Source: Mytilus edulis (Eukaryota > Mollusca > Bivalvia > Mytilida > Mytilidae). Taken from it: a stretch of DNA of 64,000 nucleotides. Each line of letters begins with the position of its first letter. Positions within the stretch are counted from its first letter, which is position 1. A program made the translations under genes and the position numbers. Location of the stretch: NCBI RefSeq assembly GCF_963676685.1, contig NC_092346.1, positions 51,179,062 through 51,243,061 of the forward strand, written 5' to 3'. The notes below the pieces were generated by a model that saw nothing but the letters and a program-made list of their open reading frames with translations, was not told the DNA's origin and did not search any database. Shown piece by piece: positions 22,737 through 33,802 of this stretch.

Positions 22737-24045
22737 TATTAAAGTTACAAATTAATGATCTTATTAGCTTTGATATATTAACTATAGCATGCATAGTACT
22801 GCTCATATTTACTATAAGATTGACATAAATATACATCATTTTAATAAAGTCATATTTATAGCACAATTTTCTATAAAATAAAAACATATAATATTTACCA
22901 GTAGGTATACCCTGGTGTGACCTCCACATAATTATTGATACGCTACTAAACCACGGGTCTATCGTGTGCCCTTTAATACATGTTGATACATACCAATAAA
23001 GATAATTGGCTAACTTCGGAAAAAAGACATACATAAATTTTATACATTCCCTGTGTGAACTATGTGCTTTCGATTGTGTATACAATCTATTCGATATTTT
23101 ATTTATCAACGCATTATGTATTCGATTAAGTTGTGTAATGGAATATCTTTGTGAAAGTTCGAAACAAAAAGATTCTTCCGCTTTGTGTGTGCATGATGAT
23201 GCAATTGTATTTACAAGTCTGCCAATTTTATAAGACAAAATTTCAACCGGGATATAAGTTATTTGTGTATAATACACTTCTACACTGCTTTGCATCTTTA
23301 GCTCAACAAATTGAATCTGAAGTTTATCAAGTGTTGGATTGTATAAATATGTGTGCGGTTTTTCAATCAATTGTTTTGAATTATATAACCATGAGTGGTT
23401 CATGTGACCATATCTATATTTTGCAGGTAAGTAACTATTTTTTATAAACATTTTATTATCGTATGTTTTATTGAATTTCAGGTGTTGTTGAGAAAATGTT
23501 GTACTGAGACTAACGAATCTCGTGTATGGCTTATCGTTGATTGACACTGCGTGTTGTGTTACTAAAAATAGCATAGGTAAAAACCCAAATAGTCTACTTG
23601 TTTTGATAATATTGAACAGCTGATTTCTAAAAGTTTGTTCTATACAAGATTGTTCTATACGAGAGTCATTACTATAACTTTCAATAGTTTTGTAGCAATT
23701 TGTACATATTGATTTTACTACTAAGTCGTTAATCTGTCTAAAGATTGTTATACCCGTACATAATATTGGTACATAGAAAACATATAGTATTTTAACAACT
23801 TTTAACACATTCAATTTTATCACATTCAATTTGTTACATCTGTTATACACTTCTCTACAACATGATTGAACTCTTTCAAAGAGCTTAAAACTTTTATATA
23901 CTTTTATTAATTTTTTTTTCATGTATTTGATATAAAATAAAATTTCAGCAAAACAAAAAAGTAAGCTGAGACATATAAAACATTCACTAATGTTTTTTAT
24001 GTATGATTGGTTAACTCTTAATCTGAGCTTGAATTTGTTGTACAT
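22714..24045 (-). CDS. Unrecognised 443-aa ORF between LINE ORF1 and ORF2
   Basis: I do not recognise this protein. It runs in the same direction as ORF1 and ORF2, starts 87 nt after the ORF1 stop and overlaps the ORF2 start by 23 nt. 443 codons without a stop in DNA this AT-rich is unlikely by chance, which supports real coding. It is rich in Tyr, Ile, Ser and Lys and has hydrophobic segments at about 22-40, 82-102 and 152-164, scattered cysteines, and no zinc knuckle or obvious coiled coil. Canonical L1/Tx1 elements have two ORFs, so this may be a third ORF, a captured host sequence, or a duplicated and diverged ORF1. It could also be a chance ORF, though I think that unlikely. Confidence 0.55.
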   Translation of the reverse strand: MYNKFKLRLRVNQSYIKNISECFICLSLLFCFAEILFYIKYMKKKLIKVYKSFKLFERVQSCCREVYNRCNKLNVIKLNVLKVVKILYVFYVPILCTGITIFRQINDLVVKSICTNCYKTIESYSNDSRIEQSCIEQTFRNQLFNIIKTSRLFGFLPMLFLVTQHAVSINDKPYTRFVSLSTTFSQQHLKFNKTYDNKMFIKNSYLPAKYRYGHMNHSWLYNSKQLIEKPHTYLYNPTLDKLQIQFVELKMQSSVEVYYTQITYIPVEILSYKIGRLVNTIASSCTHKAEESFCFELSQRYSITQLNRIHNALINKISNRLYTQSKAHSSHRECIKFMYVFFPKLANYLYWYVSTCIKGHTIDPWFSSVSIIMWRSHQGIPTGKYYMFLFYRKLCYKYDFIKMMYIYVNLIVNMSSTMHAIVNISKLIRSLICNFNNGFSTYN

Positions 24046-24132
24046 ATTTTAAATATTTTTGTAGTTTAATTTATATGATAAAACTATAATACAATCCTTT
24101 AATGTCATTAAGATATTAATTTGAACATTTGA

Positions 24133-24609
24133 TTATAATGCTTTAGTCTTTTTAGTTCCATGAACTCCAGTAGTTTTCTCATGTAGAGCTTCAGTTGGTG
24201 TTGGTGGTGTTCTGTCTCCTGCATTAACTGTTCTTCTATGTGGTGTTCTGACAAACCTCTCCATAGATGGTTGTGTTTTGTCTGTGCTACCACTATTGCC
24301 AAGATTGGTTTTTTGTTGTCCTGACTTGTTTGCATGTTTCTTACTACCACCTTTTGTGTTTTCAGATGTTTTTGAAGAAGGAGATTTTGTTGGAGTTTTT
24401 GTAAGTTCTACACTCTCCTCCTGTACATTGTCATCACCAGACTCAATGCAATTCTGCTCTAATTGCTGATTATTCTCATCTTTGTCCTGGAAGTTTTTTT
24501 GACAGTCAATCATTTTGTGTCCACTCTCTTTGCAAATTTTACAAGCCCAATCATTAGGGCACTGGAACAGCATATGTCCTGGTTGAAGGCATTTGTGACA
24601 AATTCTATT
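24133..24609 (-). CDS. LINE ORF1 C-terminal part with two CCHC zinc knuckles (partial)
   Basis: Nucleic-acid-binding, gag-like C-terminus. Two CX2CX4HX4C knuckles, C-HK-C-LQPG-H-MLFQ-C then C-KI-C-KESG-H-KMID-C, precede a Ser/Thr/Lys-rich basic tail of about 110 residues ending at the stop. The first ATG in frame (24571-24573) would remove half of the first knuckle, so the real reading frame opens further upstream. A TAA at 24610-24612 closes it, giving a 5'-truncated pseudogene-like fragment. In LINEs this protein coats the RNA. Confidence 0.75.
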   Translation of the reverse strand, partial: NRICHKCLQPGHMLFQCPNDWACKICKESGHKMIDCQKNFQDKDENNQQLEQNCIESGDDNVQEESVELTKTPTKSPSSKTSENTKGGSKKHANKSGQQKTNLGNSGSTDKTQPSMERFVRTPHRRTVNAGDRTPPTPTEALHEKTTGVHGTKKTKAL

Positions 24610-24714
24610 TTATTTATAGCAAACCGTTTTAGTGTACTAAACTAAATTTTGAATATTTCAGTTTAAAATATTATGTTAAATTCTTGATAAAATTGCAACA
24701 CAGAACACTATAAA

Positions 24715-25430
24715 AAAGAAGATGTAGTATGATTGCCAATGAGACAACTTTCCACAAGTGACCAAAAGACAGAGACATTAACAACTATAGGTCACCGTAC
24801 GGCCTTCAACAATGAGCATATCCCATACCGCATAGTCCGCTATAAAAGGCCCCGATAAGACAATGTAAAAAATTCAAACGAGAAAACTAAGGCCTCATTT
24901 ATATCCCAAAAAAAATGAACGAAAAACAAATATGCAACACATAAACAAACGACAACCACTGAATTATAGGCTCCTGACTTGGGACAGGCACATACATAAA
25001 CAATGTGGCAGGGTTAAACATGTTAGCGGGATCCCCCTAACCTTGGACAGTGGTATAACAGTACAACATAAGAACGAACTATAAAAATCAGTTGAAAAAG
25101 GCTTAACTCATCAGATGGACAAAAATACAAGTGGACGTGGCCGGGTACTTATACATCCCGACACAAAAATACACAATGAACAGATCTGAGAGTACTCGCA
25201 GTTATCTGACAGCTAGTTCAAAGCCACTAACAACTAATAAAAAAAATCATGCATCTAAGACTAAACTATCAATCCATAGACATCAAACATCCAATGGATT
25301 TAGTTAAAGACTTCATAAACAGCCAGAGAAAAACTCGACCTTGTGCAATGCCAAGTTACAGGTATCGACAGGTTGTAGATCCATGAATATGTATATGTGT
25401 ATAACATACTAGTAATATTTATTTAGCTTT
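24715..25430 (+). mobile_element. Dispersed repeat family R2, longest copy
   Basis: Contains ATTGCCAATGAGACAAC, CCGTACGGCCTTCAAC, GGCTCCTGACTTGGGAC and AGGGTTAAACATGTT. Reverse copies at 36945-37240 (and 49499-49794), a forward copy at 60730-61160, and fragments at 12560-12735 and 16530-16935. Non-coding and common in mussel sequence; parent element not identified. Confidence 0.65.
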
Positions 25431-25739
25431 TAATTTACTGATAACAATATCAAGATTTATTCCAAAAAAAAACAATATTCAATGATCTTATTACAGTTTT
25501 GAATAGGTAATCTTTCAGAATAAGTTTATTTAAAGGAGCGACAAGTTTGCATGGATCATTTCTAAATTTCCGGGCACGGTTAACAACATTTCCGTAAAAA
25601 TGAGGATGTGCTATCCCGTTTGAAATAAGTTTTCTACAGGTACAACCAAGCTTCAAAACCAAATCTTTATATCTATGGAATAATTAAGTAATTTTTGGTA
25701 ACGATATCCCTGGTTTAATAATTCACCAGTAATACATAG
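25431..25739. other. Intergenic remnant, nothing recognised
   Basis: The 70-aa minus-strand ORF at 25450-25662 starts MVLKLGCTCRKLISNG and could be a tiny fragment of an RT-element C-terminus, but this is too short to call. Confidence 0.35.
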
Positions 25740-26110
25740 ATTGCGTTCGTTAATATAAAAAAACGTCACAAAAAAAAGTCAGTATGTGCAGTTCCTGCAG
25801 GAACGAAACTCCGGAAACCATTTGTTTGTTTTATACAAATCTGTCTATTTTCAAGATAGACAGTTTGGCACATTTTCAACCTACATGTAATTTTCTATTA
25901 ATATATTCATTGCAACAGTTATAATTCCTGGATCAGAGCCATGATAGATTTCCTCAAACTCTTTTAACTATTCTTGTTGAGTATTACATTAATACATGTC
26001 GGTTTGGGGGCATACGATACCGAGATTTGATCTTAAGGTGATTTTAGTCCATACAATCTTTTTTCAGCTTGTCAATTCAAATATTTAATAAAAAAAATAT
26101 ACCCTAGATA
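25740..26110 (+). repeat. Ancient duplication, block B (right part)
   Basis: Matches block A from about 9730 to 10100 (shared GCAGTTCCTGCAG / TAGTTCCTGCAG and GTATTACATTAATACATGTC). It shows that roughly 7 kb (LINE plus R2 and neighbours) was inserted into block B after the duplication. Confidence 0.7.
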
Positions 26111-26500
26111 TTACATTTCAGGAATTTTTGAATTATATTAGTTTTAATTACAGTTGGTATGAATGTAAAAGTACGCAACCACGTTCAATTACTTAACCTT
26201 AGTAAAAATTTATGACTCATTTTATTAATCATCAAATTACTATATATTTGGGATGTTTAAATACGCAGTTATACAATCTGAGATCGGTCAAGACTGTTTA
26301 TTGTGACTGTATTTCTACGTATCTTAACTGTCACCACCTTTGGAATTTAGAGTTGTGCCAGTTCATATCGCAAATAACTATTTTCATTTTAGCATATCTT
26401 GGCGGTCTTTGCGTCCTGTTTGGAAATTTCAAAATTGTACCAGTGTCTCTGTTTGCTTTAACTGGGGTTTTTTTCGCATAAATTTCAAGAATGGGATAGT

Positions 26501-28010
26501 TTTATAATTAGAAAAGATTAACATGATTCATTTTACAATGTGATCAACTGATGAAGGATATCTGTTATTTGAAATATCTAACACATTGTTCGTTTTATTG
26601 TTATTTTTGGTGATGTTGTACCCTTTTAGACTTGTTATATATAAATGTATTTATGTAAAGCATAAATGAATTTATGTAGACCCAGAAAGTGATGGTAGTT
26701 GAATAACATCTATCATACAAAGTTTATTTGCTCAGCTCTAATGTATTTCTGGTATACATTTCATTTTCTTAGTAAATGCATTTTAGCTGAAGGTACATGG
26801 CTAAACAATCTCCATGGAAATGAGATGTGCCATTGCTAATACAACTGCATACCAAATACCATTGACTTAATTATCATTAGTAGTTTCCTTTAAACAAACC
26901 TTAAAACCCTAACTAATACATGAAAACTAAGCCAAATAAAAGACAGGGTTCAAACTAGTTTATGTTCTGATTCAATTGCATTGATCATCAAAAAAAATGT
27001 AAGCTAGGGTTCCCCAAAACCCAGTGTCTCGACGACTTTTGCTGTTAATCCCAGGCTCAACAAAAATGAAGGGAAAACATCAATAAAAATATTCCTGTAG
27101 ATATTATCTTTTGATTGGAAGAAGCTTCTGTCCAAGTTTGATAAAAATCCAGGATAGTTTATGAATCTAATAAATGTTTTAAAAACTTTAACTTCAGATT
27201 GTATTTAAGGTTAACTAAGTCCATTTATAAGTAAAATACGGGAAAATGGTCCCTCAATACTGCCGGATGTGTTGCTATTGTTTCAGCAGGTTTTTTGTTT
27301 AGATCGATAGCCGATCAACCAATTAAAAGTTTCCTTTTCGACAACACCTTCATTTAGAGAAACAAAGAAACAAAATTTTATCCCACGAAAAATTTAATTC
27401 GTAGATTTTCCGCTTTCCTCCCCTACCACCCTCCTTTGAAACCAAATCTTATTATTAAAAAAATGGTAAATTTGTGTTTTGTTGATTTTTTGTCTCGTTT
27501 GTAATCACATGAATTAATCAGTAGTTGATAGTCTAGTTATTGTTATTTCTATGTTTGTAGGTTCTTTTTATGCCCCACCTTCGCTCTAATTATATCAGAT
27601 GAACCAATCACTGTTTACAGTCTAGTCATATGCATGGTTTTACCATATTGGTTACATGAATAATTTTGATATTTGGATATTTTATAAAATTTGCTTTTGA
27701 TATCATTTTGTACATGTGTTCTCTTGTTTGATATTGGCATTTTATATTAAATGCTCATTTTCAACATACAATTGTGTTGGGTTTTATTTAGAGCGAACAA
27801 GCTTCTGTATGCCTCTCTGTACATGTATATCGTTGTTGTAACCGTGTTACATTGGCGGGATCATAAATATATACATACAGGCATATATACAAATGAAAAA
27901 TACATTGTGTATAAATATAATAATATAACATCTCCACACGCTTAAAAAACACGTGTCTCATGTCTATCTCTAGCTTCGCCTTCTGTGACAAGGCAGTTAT
28001 ATTTTTATAT
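26501..28010. other. Intergenic, no gene recognised
   Basis: No supported feature; ORFs at 27751-27945 and 27788-27991 are overlapping opposite-strand shadows of AT-rich sequence. Confidence 0.4.
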
Positions 28011-28011
28011 A

Positions 28012-28102
28012 GCGGATGTGGTCGAGTGGTCTAGAGCGCTGGACAAGTGGCTAAGCGATTGTTGCTATAGTTTATCAAAGTTCGAATCCCGCTGAGGGAC
28101 GA
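28012..28102 (+). mobile_element. tRNA-like (Ser/Leu type) SINE head
   Basis: A-box-like TGGTCGAGTGGTCT and B-box-like AGTTCGAATCC, about 50 bp apart. The acceptor stem does not close, so it is a tRNA-derived element with an internal Pol III promoter rather than a working tRNA. Confidence 0.6.
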
Positions 28103-28231
28103 ACAAACATTTGTCAGTAGAAAATGTAACTGTAGCAATGGTTGGTGTAATTTTCAGACTTATGTATATATATAATATTGAAACCGTTATTATCTTTTAA
28201 TAAGTTTGATCTGTAAATTTTCTTTCTATAT

Positions 28232-28481
28232 ACAACTCGTCAGATCAGCTAAATTATTTATAGTAAAGGTTCCTACAAATTAATGTAAGATACAGTCAAA
28301 GAAAATAATTATATTTATAAGTACGTCTGAGCCAGTGACAACTCTACAACATATTTATCCGTCGGATCACCAGCAGTGATAGTGAAACATGGATGTGTAC
28401 ATTATGTATATACAACTCGTCTAAACATCAACCCACCAATGTTAGATCTTTAAGTTTGCTTTCGCAAATTTTTTCATATCC
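28232..28481 (+). repeat. Solitary half-unit of the 450-bp satellite
   Basis: Matches the non-tRNA half of the satellite unit (CCTACAAATTAATGTAAGAT through GATCACCAGCAGTGAT to CTCGTCTAAACATCAACCC). Confidence 0.7.
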
Positions 28482-29621
28482 AACTATAGCAGTCATCACG
28501 TGACTTTGGTCACATATCACTCGTATTAAGCCCAAGTAAAATGTATAGAAATGCATAGGGGCTTTCTGGAATCGATGAAATACATTACTTTAAGTTCATG
28601 ATACAAAAAGTGTGGGAATATTTAGTAATTCCTCATATATTTAGAAATATAAATATGCCTTTTTGAAAAGTTTAAATTTTGATCTTCTCCCTTCCAAATG
28701 CTTTTGAAAATTTTGTCTTATTGCCTCGATAGTTCACACTGTTAAATCATACAACTTCGATAAATATTGGATTTTCTGTCGTGTTTAACCTTAAATTGCG
28801 ATTTAAACAAAACAGATGGAATAATTGTGGGAATATGTGCTTATTATTATATTCATAAATATTTGAAATATTGTATATGGAATAGTTTAATTTTCTATTA
28901 TGTCCCTTCCAAATTGATTTGAAAATAAGCTGTTTTCAGAAAATCTGGTATTATTTTTCAAGATGGCGACCACATTGACAGCGTGGGGCGACATGGTAAA
29001 AAAATAATTTGTAAGCTTTTTTACAATGAAAATCAAATAACTGTTGTCTTACCTTAAAGCAGCATATAATCGAACATTGTTTTTTTTTTTTATTAAGCTT
29101 AAACATGCTGTTGTTATTTTTAGAAAATTTTGAAAAATGGCGACCAAATAATTTTCAAACGTAGAGGATGTTCGACACTTATTTTGTCCATGCACATAAT
29201 TCAATTTAATTTCACTGTTTATATTGCAATTAAAATATGACACGTTATTGTAACTATAATAATAGCCTTGGACATAGCTAGATTAAGGAGATATTAATTA
29301 AGTCATAACATCAACGTGATCAAAGAAAACAAACATGGCATCTAATTACGATGTAAGTTTTGACAATACCTATGTAGATGTAAGTTTTGACAATACCTAT
29401 GCAGGTTAGTGTTGTCCGATTATCAATGAAATTCATTCGCGATATTATTTTATATTTATAAAAGAAGACATTGAATGAATACAAACCGAGGTGAAATAAA
29501 TATATTTTTCAATTTTCTATAAATCATTCATCTGGTAACCAGTAAATTTTACAAAATCCTAATTGAACCAGTAACATGCAGAGTTATCGAACGTTATTAT
29601 GACTGTTACAGTTGCATATGT
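28482..29621. other. Intergenic, nothing gene-like
   Basis: Contains only a two-copy 24-bp direct repeat (GATGTAAGTTTTGACAATAC) at about 29353-29400 and AT-rich sequence. Confidence 0.4.
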
Positions 29622-29882
29622 GTTCTTCCCTCGCCGATATTCGAACCCATGCTACTGAGATATCGTGACACCAAATCGCCTGCACTGTAGCCGTCCCGCT
29701 AGACCACACGACCACCTGGGCTTCATAAAAATGAAGCTTTCGGTTGCCTAGTGTTACCTTACCACGTCAGTTTTAATCTAGCGTCGTACTACAGTACATG
29801 ATATATAAGGCATGGAGATGTTATTTTCACAGATCAGCTAAATTATCTATAGTAAAGGATCCTACAAATTAATGTAAGATAA
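29622..29882 (-). repeat. Solitary tRNA-like half-unit of the 450-bp satellite
   Basis: On the minus strand it has GTGGTCGTGTGGTCTAG (A-box-like) and GGGTTCGAAT (B-box-like) about 60 bp apart. With 28232-28481 it makes up nearly one whole satellite unit split into two places. Confidence 0.7.
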
Positions 29883-30169
29883 AAATATCTGCATCTTTAT
29901 GTTTACTAGAATTTAAATGTTTCAAAAATCTCGGTCAAACCACGCAAATATAGATTGTACTTTAACATGAACAATACCTACGGAAATCCTCTATATACTG
30001 CTTTTAATTTATATTGTTTATTTGTATGTACTTTCTCATTTTGTATTTTTCATATTTCCTTATGCCATATTGTTCTTATTTTATGAGGGCCTCAAGTAAT
30101 TCAAATGGAAACTAAATTTGTATTCCTTTTAAATAAAAAGGTTTATGCAGATAACTGCACTGCATTTAA

Positions 30170-31740
30170 AAGAGGGACGAAAGATACCAAAGGGACAGTC
30201 AAACTCATAAATCTAAAACAAACTGACAACACCATGGCTAAAAATGAAAAAGACAAACAAACAACAGCACACACGACACAACATAGAAAACTAAAGAATA
30301 AACAACACGAACCCCACCAAAAAACTAGGGGTGATCTCAGGTGCTCCGGAAGGGTAAGCAAATCCTGCTCCACATGCGGCACCCGTCGTGTTGCTTATGT
30401 GATAACAAATCCTGTAAATGGTCTAATTCGGTAGGTCACATTCATGAAAGGGAAGGGGATTGTTGTTACGATGTAAGGAACATATCCGATATCATTTGTG
30501 AAACGGTTATTCCATAACGGTCAACCAACTCGTGATGGCGTCCGTAAAATTTACGAAGGGATGATTTCAACTTCACCATTTGGAACTCTTGGTTTAGTTT
30601 AAACATATTTATTTATAGTGGATTGGGAAACAAGTTTTTGCAACTTATATTAATCCCTTTCCACTTTGCGGGTGCGAGTGCTGCCTTGTAGCGGCATTAG
30701 CCTACTCTTTTTCGAAATCTACAAGGGTGTCTTTAACGTGCAAGAGATATGGCTCTCTCTTAACACAGGTCAGCCATTTATCGTCCCCTTCCGACGGACT
30801 ATCATCGTTTCCTTAAGACCATACTCGCAAATGGTGTCAAGGGAGAGCCGAAAATTGAGTTCCTGAAATTTTCATCCCGAACGGGAATCGAACCAGTAAC
30901 CTTTGTGTTAGTAGTCCGATGCACTAACCACTACACCACGGCTCTCTATGGAACTCTTGGTTTAATAGCTTCCTTGTGAGCAGCAACCCTCTATCAAGAA
31001 AATCATGATAGGAAATGCAAGCACGGGAATATCGTATCAACTGGGAGATATATACCCCGTATGCAGGTGCTGCTGGAATGTTGCTACTTAGAAATGGAAA
31101 GTTCACAATTGGAAAGCTGAAATCATCTCTTTTGTCGTAAAGTTTTGTTTTCAACCGACCCTCATTGTCAATTTCTAGATGTAAGTCAAGATATGAGGCC
31201 GACGTAACTGTATCTGTAGTATCCTTTATCTCTAGCTCGATTGGATAGATGCGTTCCACATAGTCACCAAATTTTGAATTATTTAGTGAAAGAACATCAT
31301 CTATATATATGAAAAGTAGAGTGAAAGGATATTGTTAACTTCTTATCTTTCTTTCTAAGAAGTTCCTGCATGAAGTCAGCCTCATAATAATAAAGAAACA
31401 AGTCGGCAAGTAGAGGGGCACAGTTTGTTCCCATTGGAATGCCGACAGTCTGTTGAAAAACACGTCCCCCGAACGTTACAAATATGTTGTCAATCAAGAG
31501 AAGCAAAGCAATACCAACTCTTTCAATTTGTCTTTTAGTTTGGAATGTGGAATACTAGTGTACAGAGTAGAAAAGTCAAATGTTTTAATACTGTTACAAG
31601 ATGAAAGAGAGTTAGATTGTATGTACTCTAAAAGATCTTTGGAGTTTTTAAGTATCCACATCTGATTCATTGCAGATTTCCCCAACTCGTTCGCTATGTC
31701 CGTTTCTGTATACGGACTTTTATTTTAAATTGAAGTACAT
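30170..31740 (-). pseudogene. Penelope-like reverse transcriptase relic, split by a SINE
   Basis: Pieces of one RT on the minus strand. 31740-31494 encodes TETDIANELG and FDFSTLYTSIPH. 31506-31300 encodes QQTVGIPMGTNCAPLLADLF. From 31307 a third frame carries YIDD (31296-31307), then ELEIKDTTDT, SYLDLHLEID and NFPFLSSNIPAAPAYGVYIS. After the SINE at 30597-30948 the C-terminus resumes with KFYGRHHELVDRYGI and stops at 30466-30468, followed by the non-coding tail. The frame is broken at least twice, so it is dead. The motif set fits Penelope-like elements better than LINEs, but no GIY-YIG domain is seen, so the clade is inference. Confidence 0.7.
30597..30948 (-). mobile_element. tRNA-derived SINE with 16-bp target-site duplication
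   Basis: Inserted into the RT relic. Flanked by TGGAACTCTTGGTTTA at 30581-30596 and 30949-30964. The minus-strand head has GGTGTAGTGGTTAG (A box) and TGGTTCGATTCCC (B box); the body contains TTAAAGACACCCTTGTAG and related sequence like conserved SINE central domains; the tail is AT-rich. Removing it rejoins the RT reading frame across the duplicated target. The ORF at 30666-30866 lies inside it and is not a gene. Confidence 0.85.
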
Positions 31741-33794
31741 AAATCTATTAGGAAAAAGTATGTATGGCTTTGTTTTCTGCTATGACGGTTTTTAGTGCAT
31801 TTTACAAGTTACTGATGTCATGTTACGTTCCGAAATGGATCTGGGGTAGAAAATGATACCGACTATTGTATACTGGATAACTTTTACCAATTTTGACTAT
31901 ATCATTTAGATTCGAATACCAAATCATTCCAAATATTAAGATGGACACATAAATCAGGCACAATGGAATTTATATAGACTCAAAATTTGCAGTGCATATA
32001 AATTTTACATGGGTTGTGTGCGTTTCCGTAATGCTGTGAATTTCTTACTAGTATATAATTTCTTACAACAATACAATAATCATTTCTTAGTATGATCATT
32101 TACCTTCAATGAGTTTTACAATGGTCGATCAGACGATCAGAAATTGCTTAACGTATCCCCATGACTAAGTCATACTACTAATGGACAACCGTTGATAAAA
32201 AGCCATATCTATAAACTTATTAGAGTTACCCCTCTTGACATTAAGTTCAAGAAAAATACTGCATGTGTAGTAACATAAAAATTACTGCAATGAAATCTTT
32301 GATATCATTCACAATTAAGAAGGAAAAAAGGACTTAAAATAAACACAATTTAAATTTACTCATTACAAAATTCATAAATAATATTGTTGAGAAAAGGTAC
32401 CGCTAAAGATGCAGTACAAATAACGTTTCTTCAGAGTTTTTTTTTATTTTTCATTTGCAAACATTAATATAAGGGGTAAATATATATATTCCCAATACGC
32501 AGAAATGTAATGCGCCCAACATATCCTCGGCAGTTCATTTTTCCCCTCTAAAAATGACTTTAATTTCGATATCTTAAAATATTCAATGATCTCCAAAATC
32601 TGTGGTCATGATATCACCTAATCAACATTCATATTAAAATCTTGATCGTGTGCACGTTATTAAGTCACGTGCTTTTATTACTTTAGTTACAAGTACATGT
32701 ATGATATCTAAAATGATTTACGGGTTTGAACATCGGCAGCAGCTGCCTCTTGTTTATTTTTGTTAAAACCATATTGTGTAACATTGTTTTTAAAAAACGT
32801 TTTTATTCATGGTAGTTACACCCTAAAACAGCATCCAGTTTGTCATAAGGTTTAGCCTATTTTAAAAATATCTAACCAAAAGTTTATCCGCTTGCCATTA
32901 CCTTCTTTGAAAATCTCAGTCATGTTCTGGTTCCGTTCAAGACATTTTTATCATAACCTATCAAACGTCATTTTTGTAAAAAAAATTATATATATCGTTA
33001 TATCGTTTCGTTTCGTTTCGTAATTGTCATTGTGTTTCGATTTTGTTTCTCATTCAAGCACAACCCACCTAATGGTCCACGTAATCGTCATTTAAAACGA
33101 TGTCAGAACACTGCTTAAAAGATAATTGTAAACTTAATAATGGAATTTTTTAATGGAAAGTGCATCGATACTTGCACATTTTATGTAAAATATCTGTTTA
33201 AAACTAAATTTGTGAAACAAGTCATGATTGAGGTTCGTAAATTATTATCTTTCCTTCATATATTTCGAAGCAAGAGTAAAAAAACAACGTTTTTATTCTA
33301 TCTTGGTATGTATCTGTATCGACCAAGAACGTCTACGAATTGGAGATGAAACATGTTAAATTGTCTCAAGATATATTTGAATAATAAAGGCAACAGTTGA
33401 AACTCGAACAAGACACCCATAAGAAAAAGTGACAATGACTGAGTTGTGTTATTCTAATCACTATGGTATATCTTGATTTAAAAGCTTTAATATTTTTTTA
33501 CTTTTTTTTTAAAATGTATTGAAACTTTGATGATCAATTCAATTCCAACATGAGTGTTTTAACAGCCCAAGAATAATAACAGAATCGGTACTCAAATGCC
33601 AAGCTTTTATTCAAAAGTGTTTATATGTAATGCGACCGTGCAAGTGACACGTGTATTTAACAAACAAGCATGCATATAAAAGAAAATTACTAGATTCCCA
33701 CCTGACCCATATAAAAAAAAAAGTCATAATTAATTGTACTTAATTGAAATGAAAACAATAAAATGATTTACTAGTATCCGAGCAGAAAGTTGAT
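31741..33794. other. Intergenic, nothing recognised
   Basis: No supported feature. A TTTCG pentamer run lies at 33005-33021. The 69-aa ORF at 33140-33349 has no recognisable domain. Confidence 0.45.
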
Positions 33795-33802
33795 GAACCA
33801 GG

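Larger units (their letters stand above)
18748..24609 (-). mobile_element. LINE retrotransposon (L1/Tx1-like), 5' truncated
   Basis: Reads on the minus strand: ORF1 remnant with two zinc knuckles (24609-24133), a 443-aa ORF (24045-22714), ORF2 with endonuclease and RT (22736-18957), a 187-bp 3' UTR, an AATAAA signal (18785-18790) and a poly(A) tail seen as 22 T at 18748-18769. The intact ORF2 and long pure tail imply a recent insertion. It sits inside block B of the old duplication and so is younger than it. ORF1 is cut by a stop just upstream of the first zinc knuckle, which suggests a 5' truncation near 24610. I could not find a convincing target-site duplication. Confidence 0.85.

Noticed and set aside
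23006-23447. Plus-strand ORFs in the LINE middle region
   Set aside because: Shadows opposite the 443-aa frame; short and without domain.
28012-28102. Functional tRNA gene
   Set aside because: A and B boxes are recognisable, but the acceptor stem does not close and the anticodon arm cannot be formed convincingly; tRNA-derived repeat instead.
30105-30434. 109-aa ORF as a gene (also 42658-42987)
   Set aside because: Antisense to the tail of the RT element and repeated elsewhere as non-coding sequence.
30666-30866. 66-aa ORF as a gene (also 43219-43419)
   Set aside because: Lies wholly inside the SINE.
33005-33021. TTTCG pentamer run as a meaningful array
   Set aside because: Only about three units; too short to interpret.
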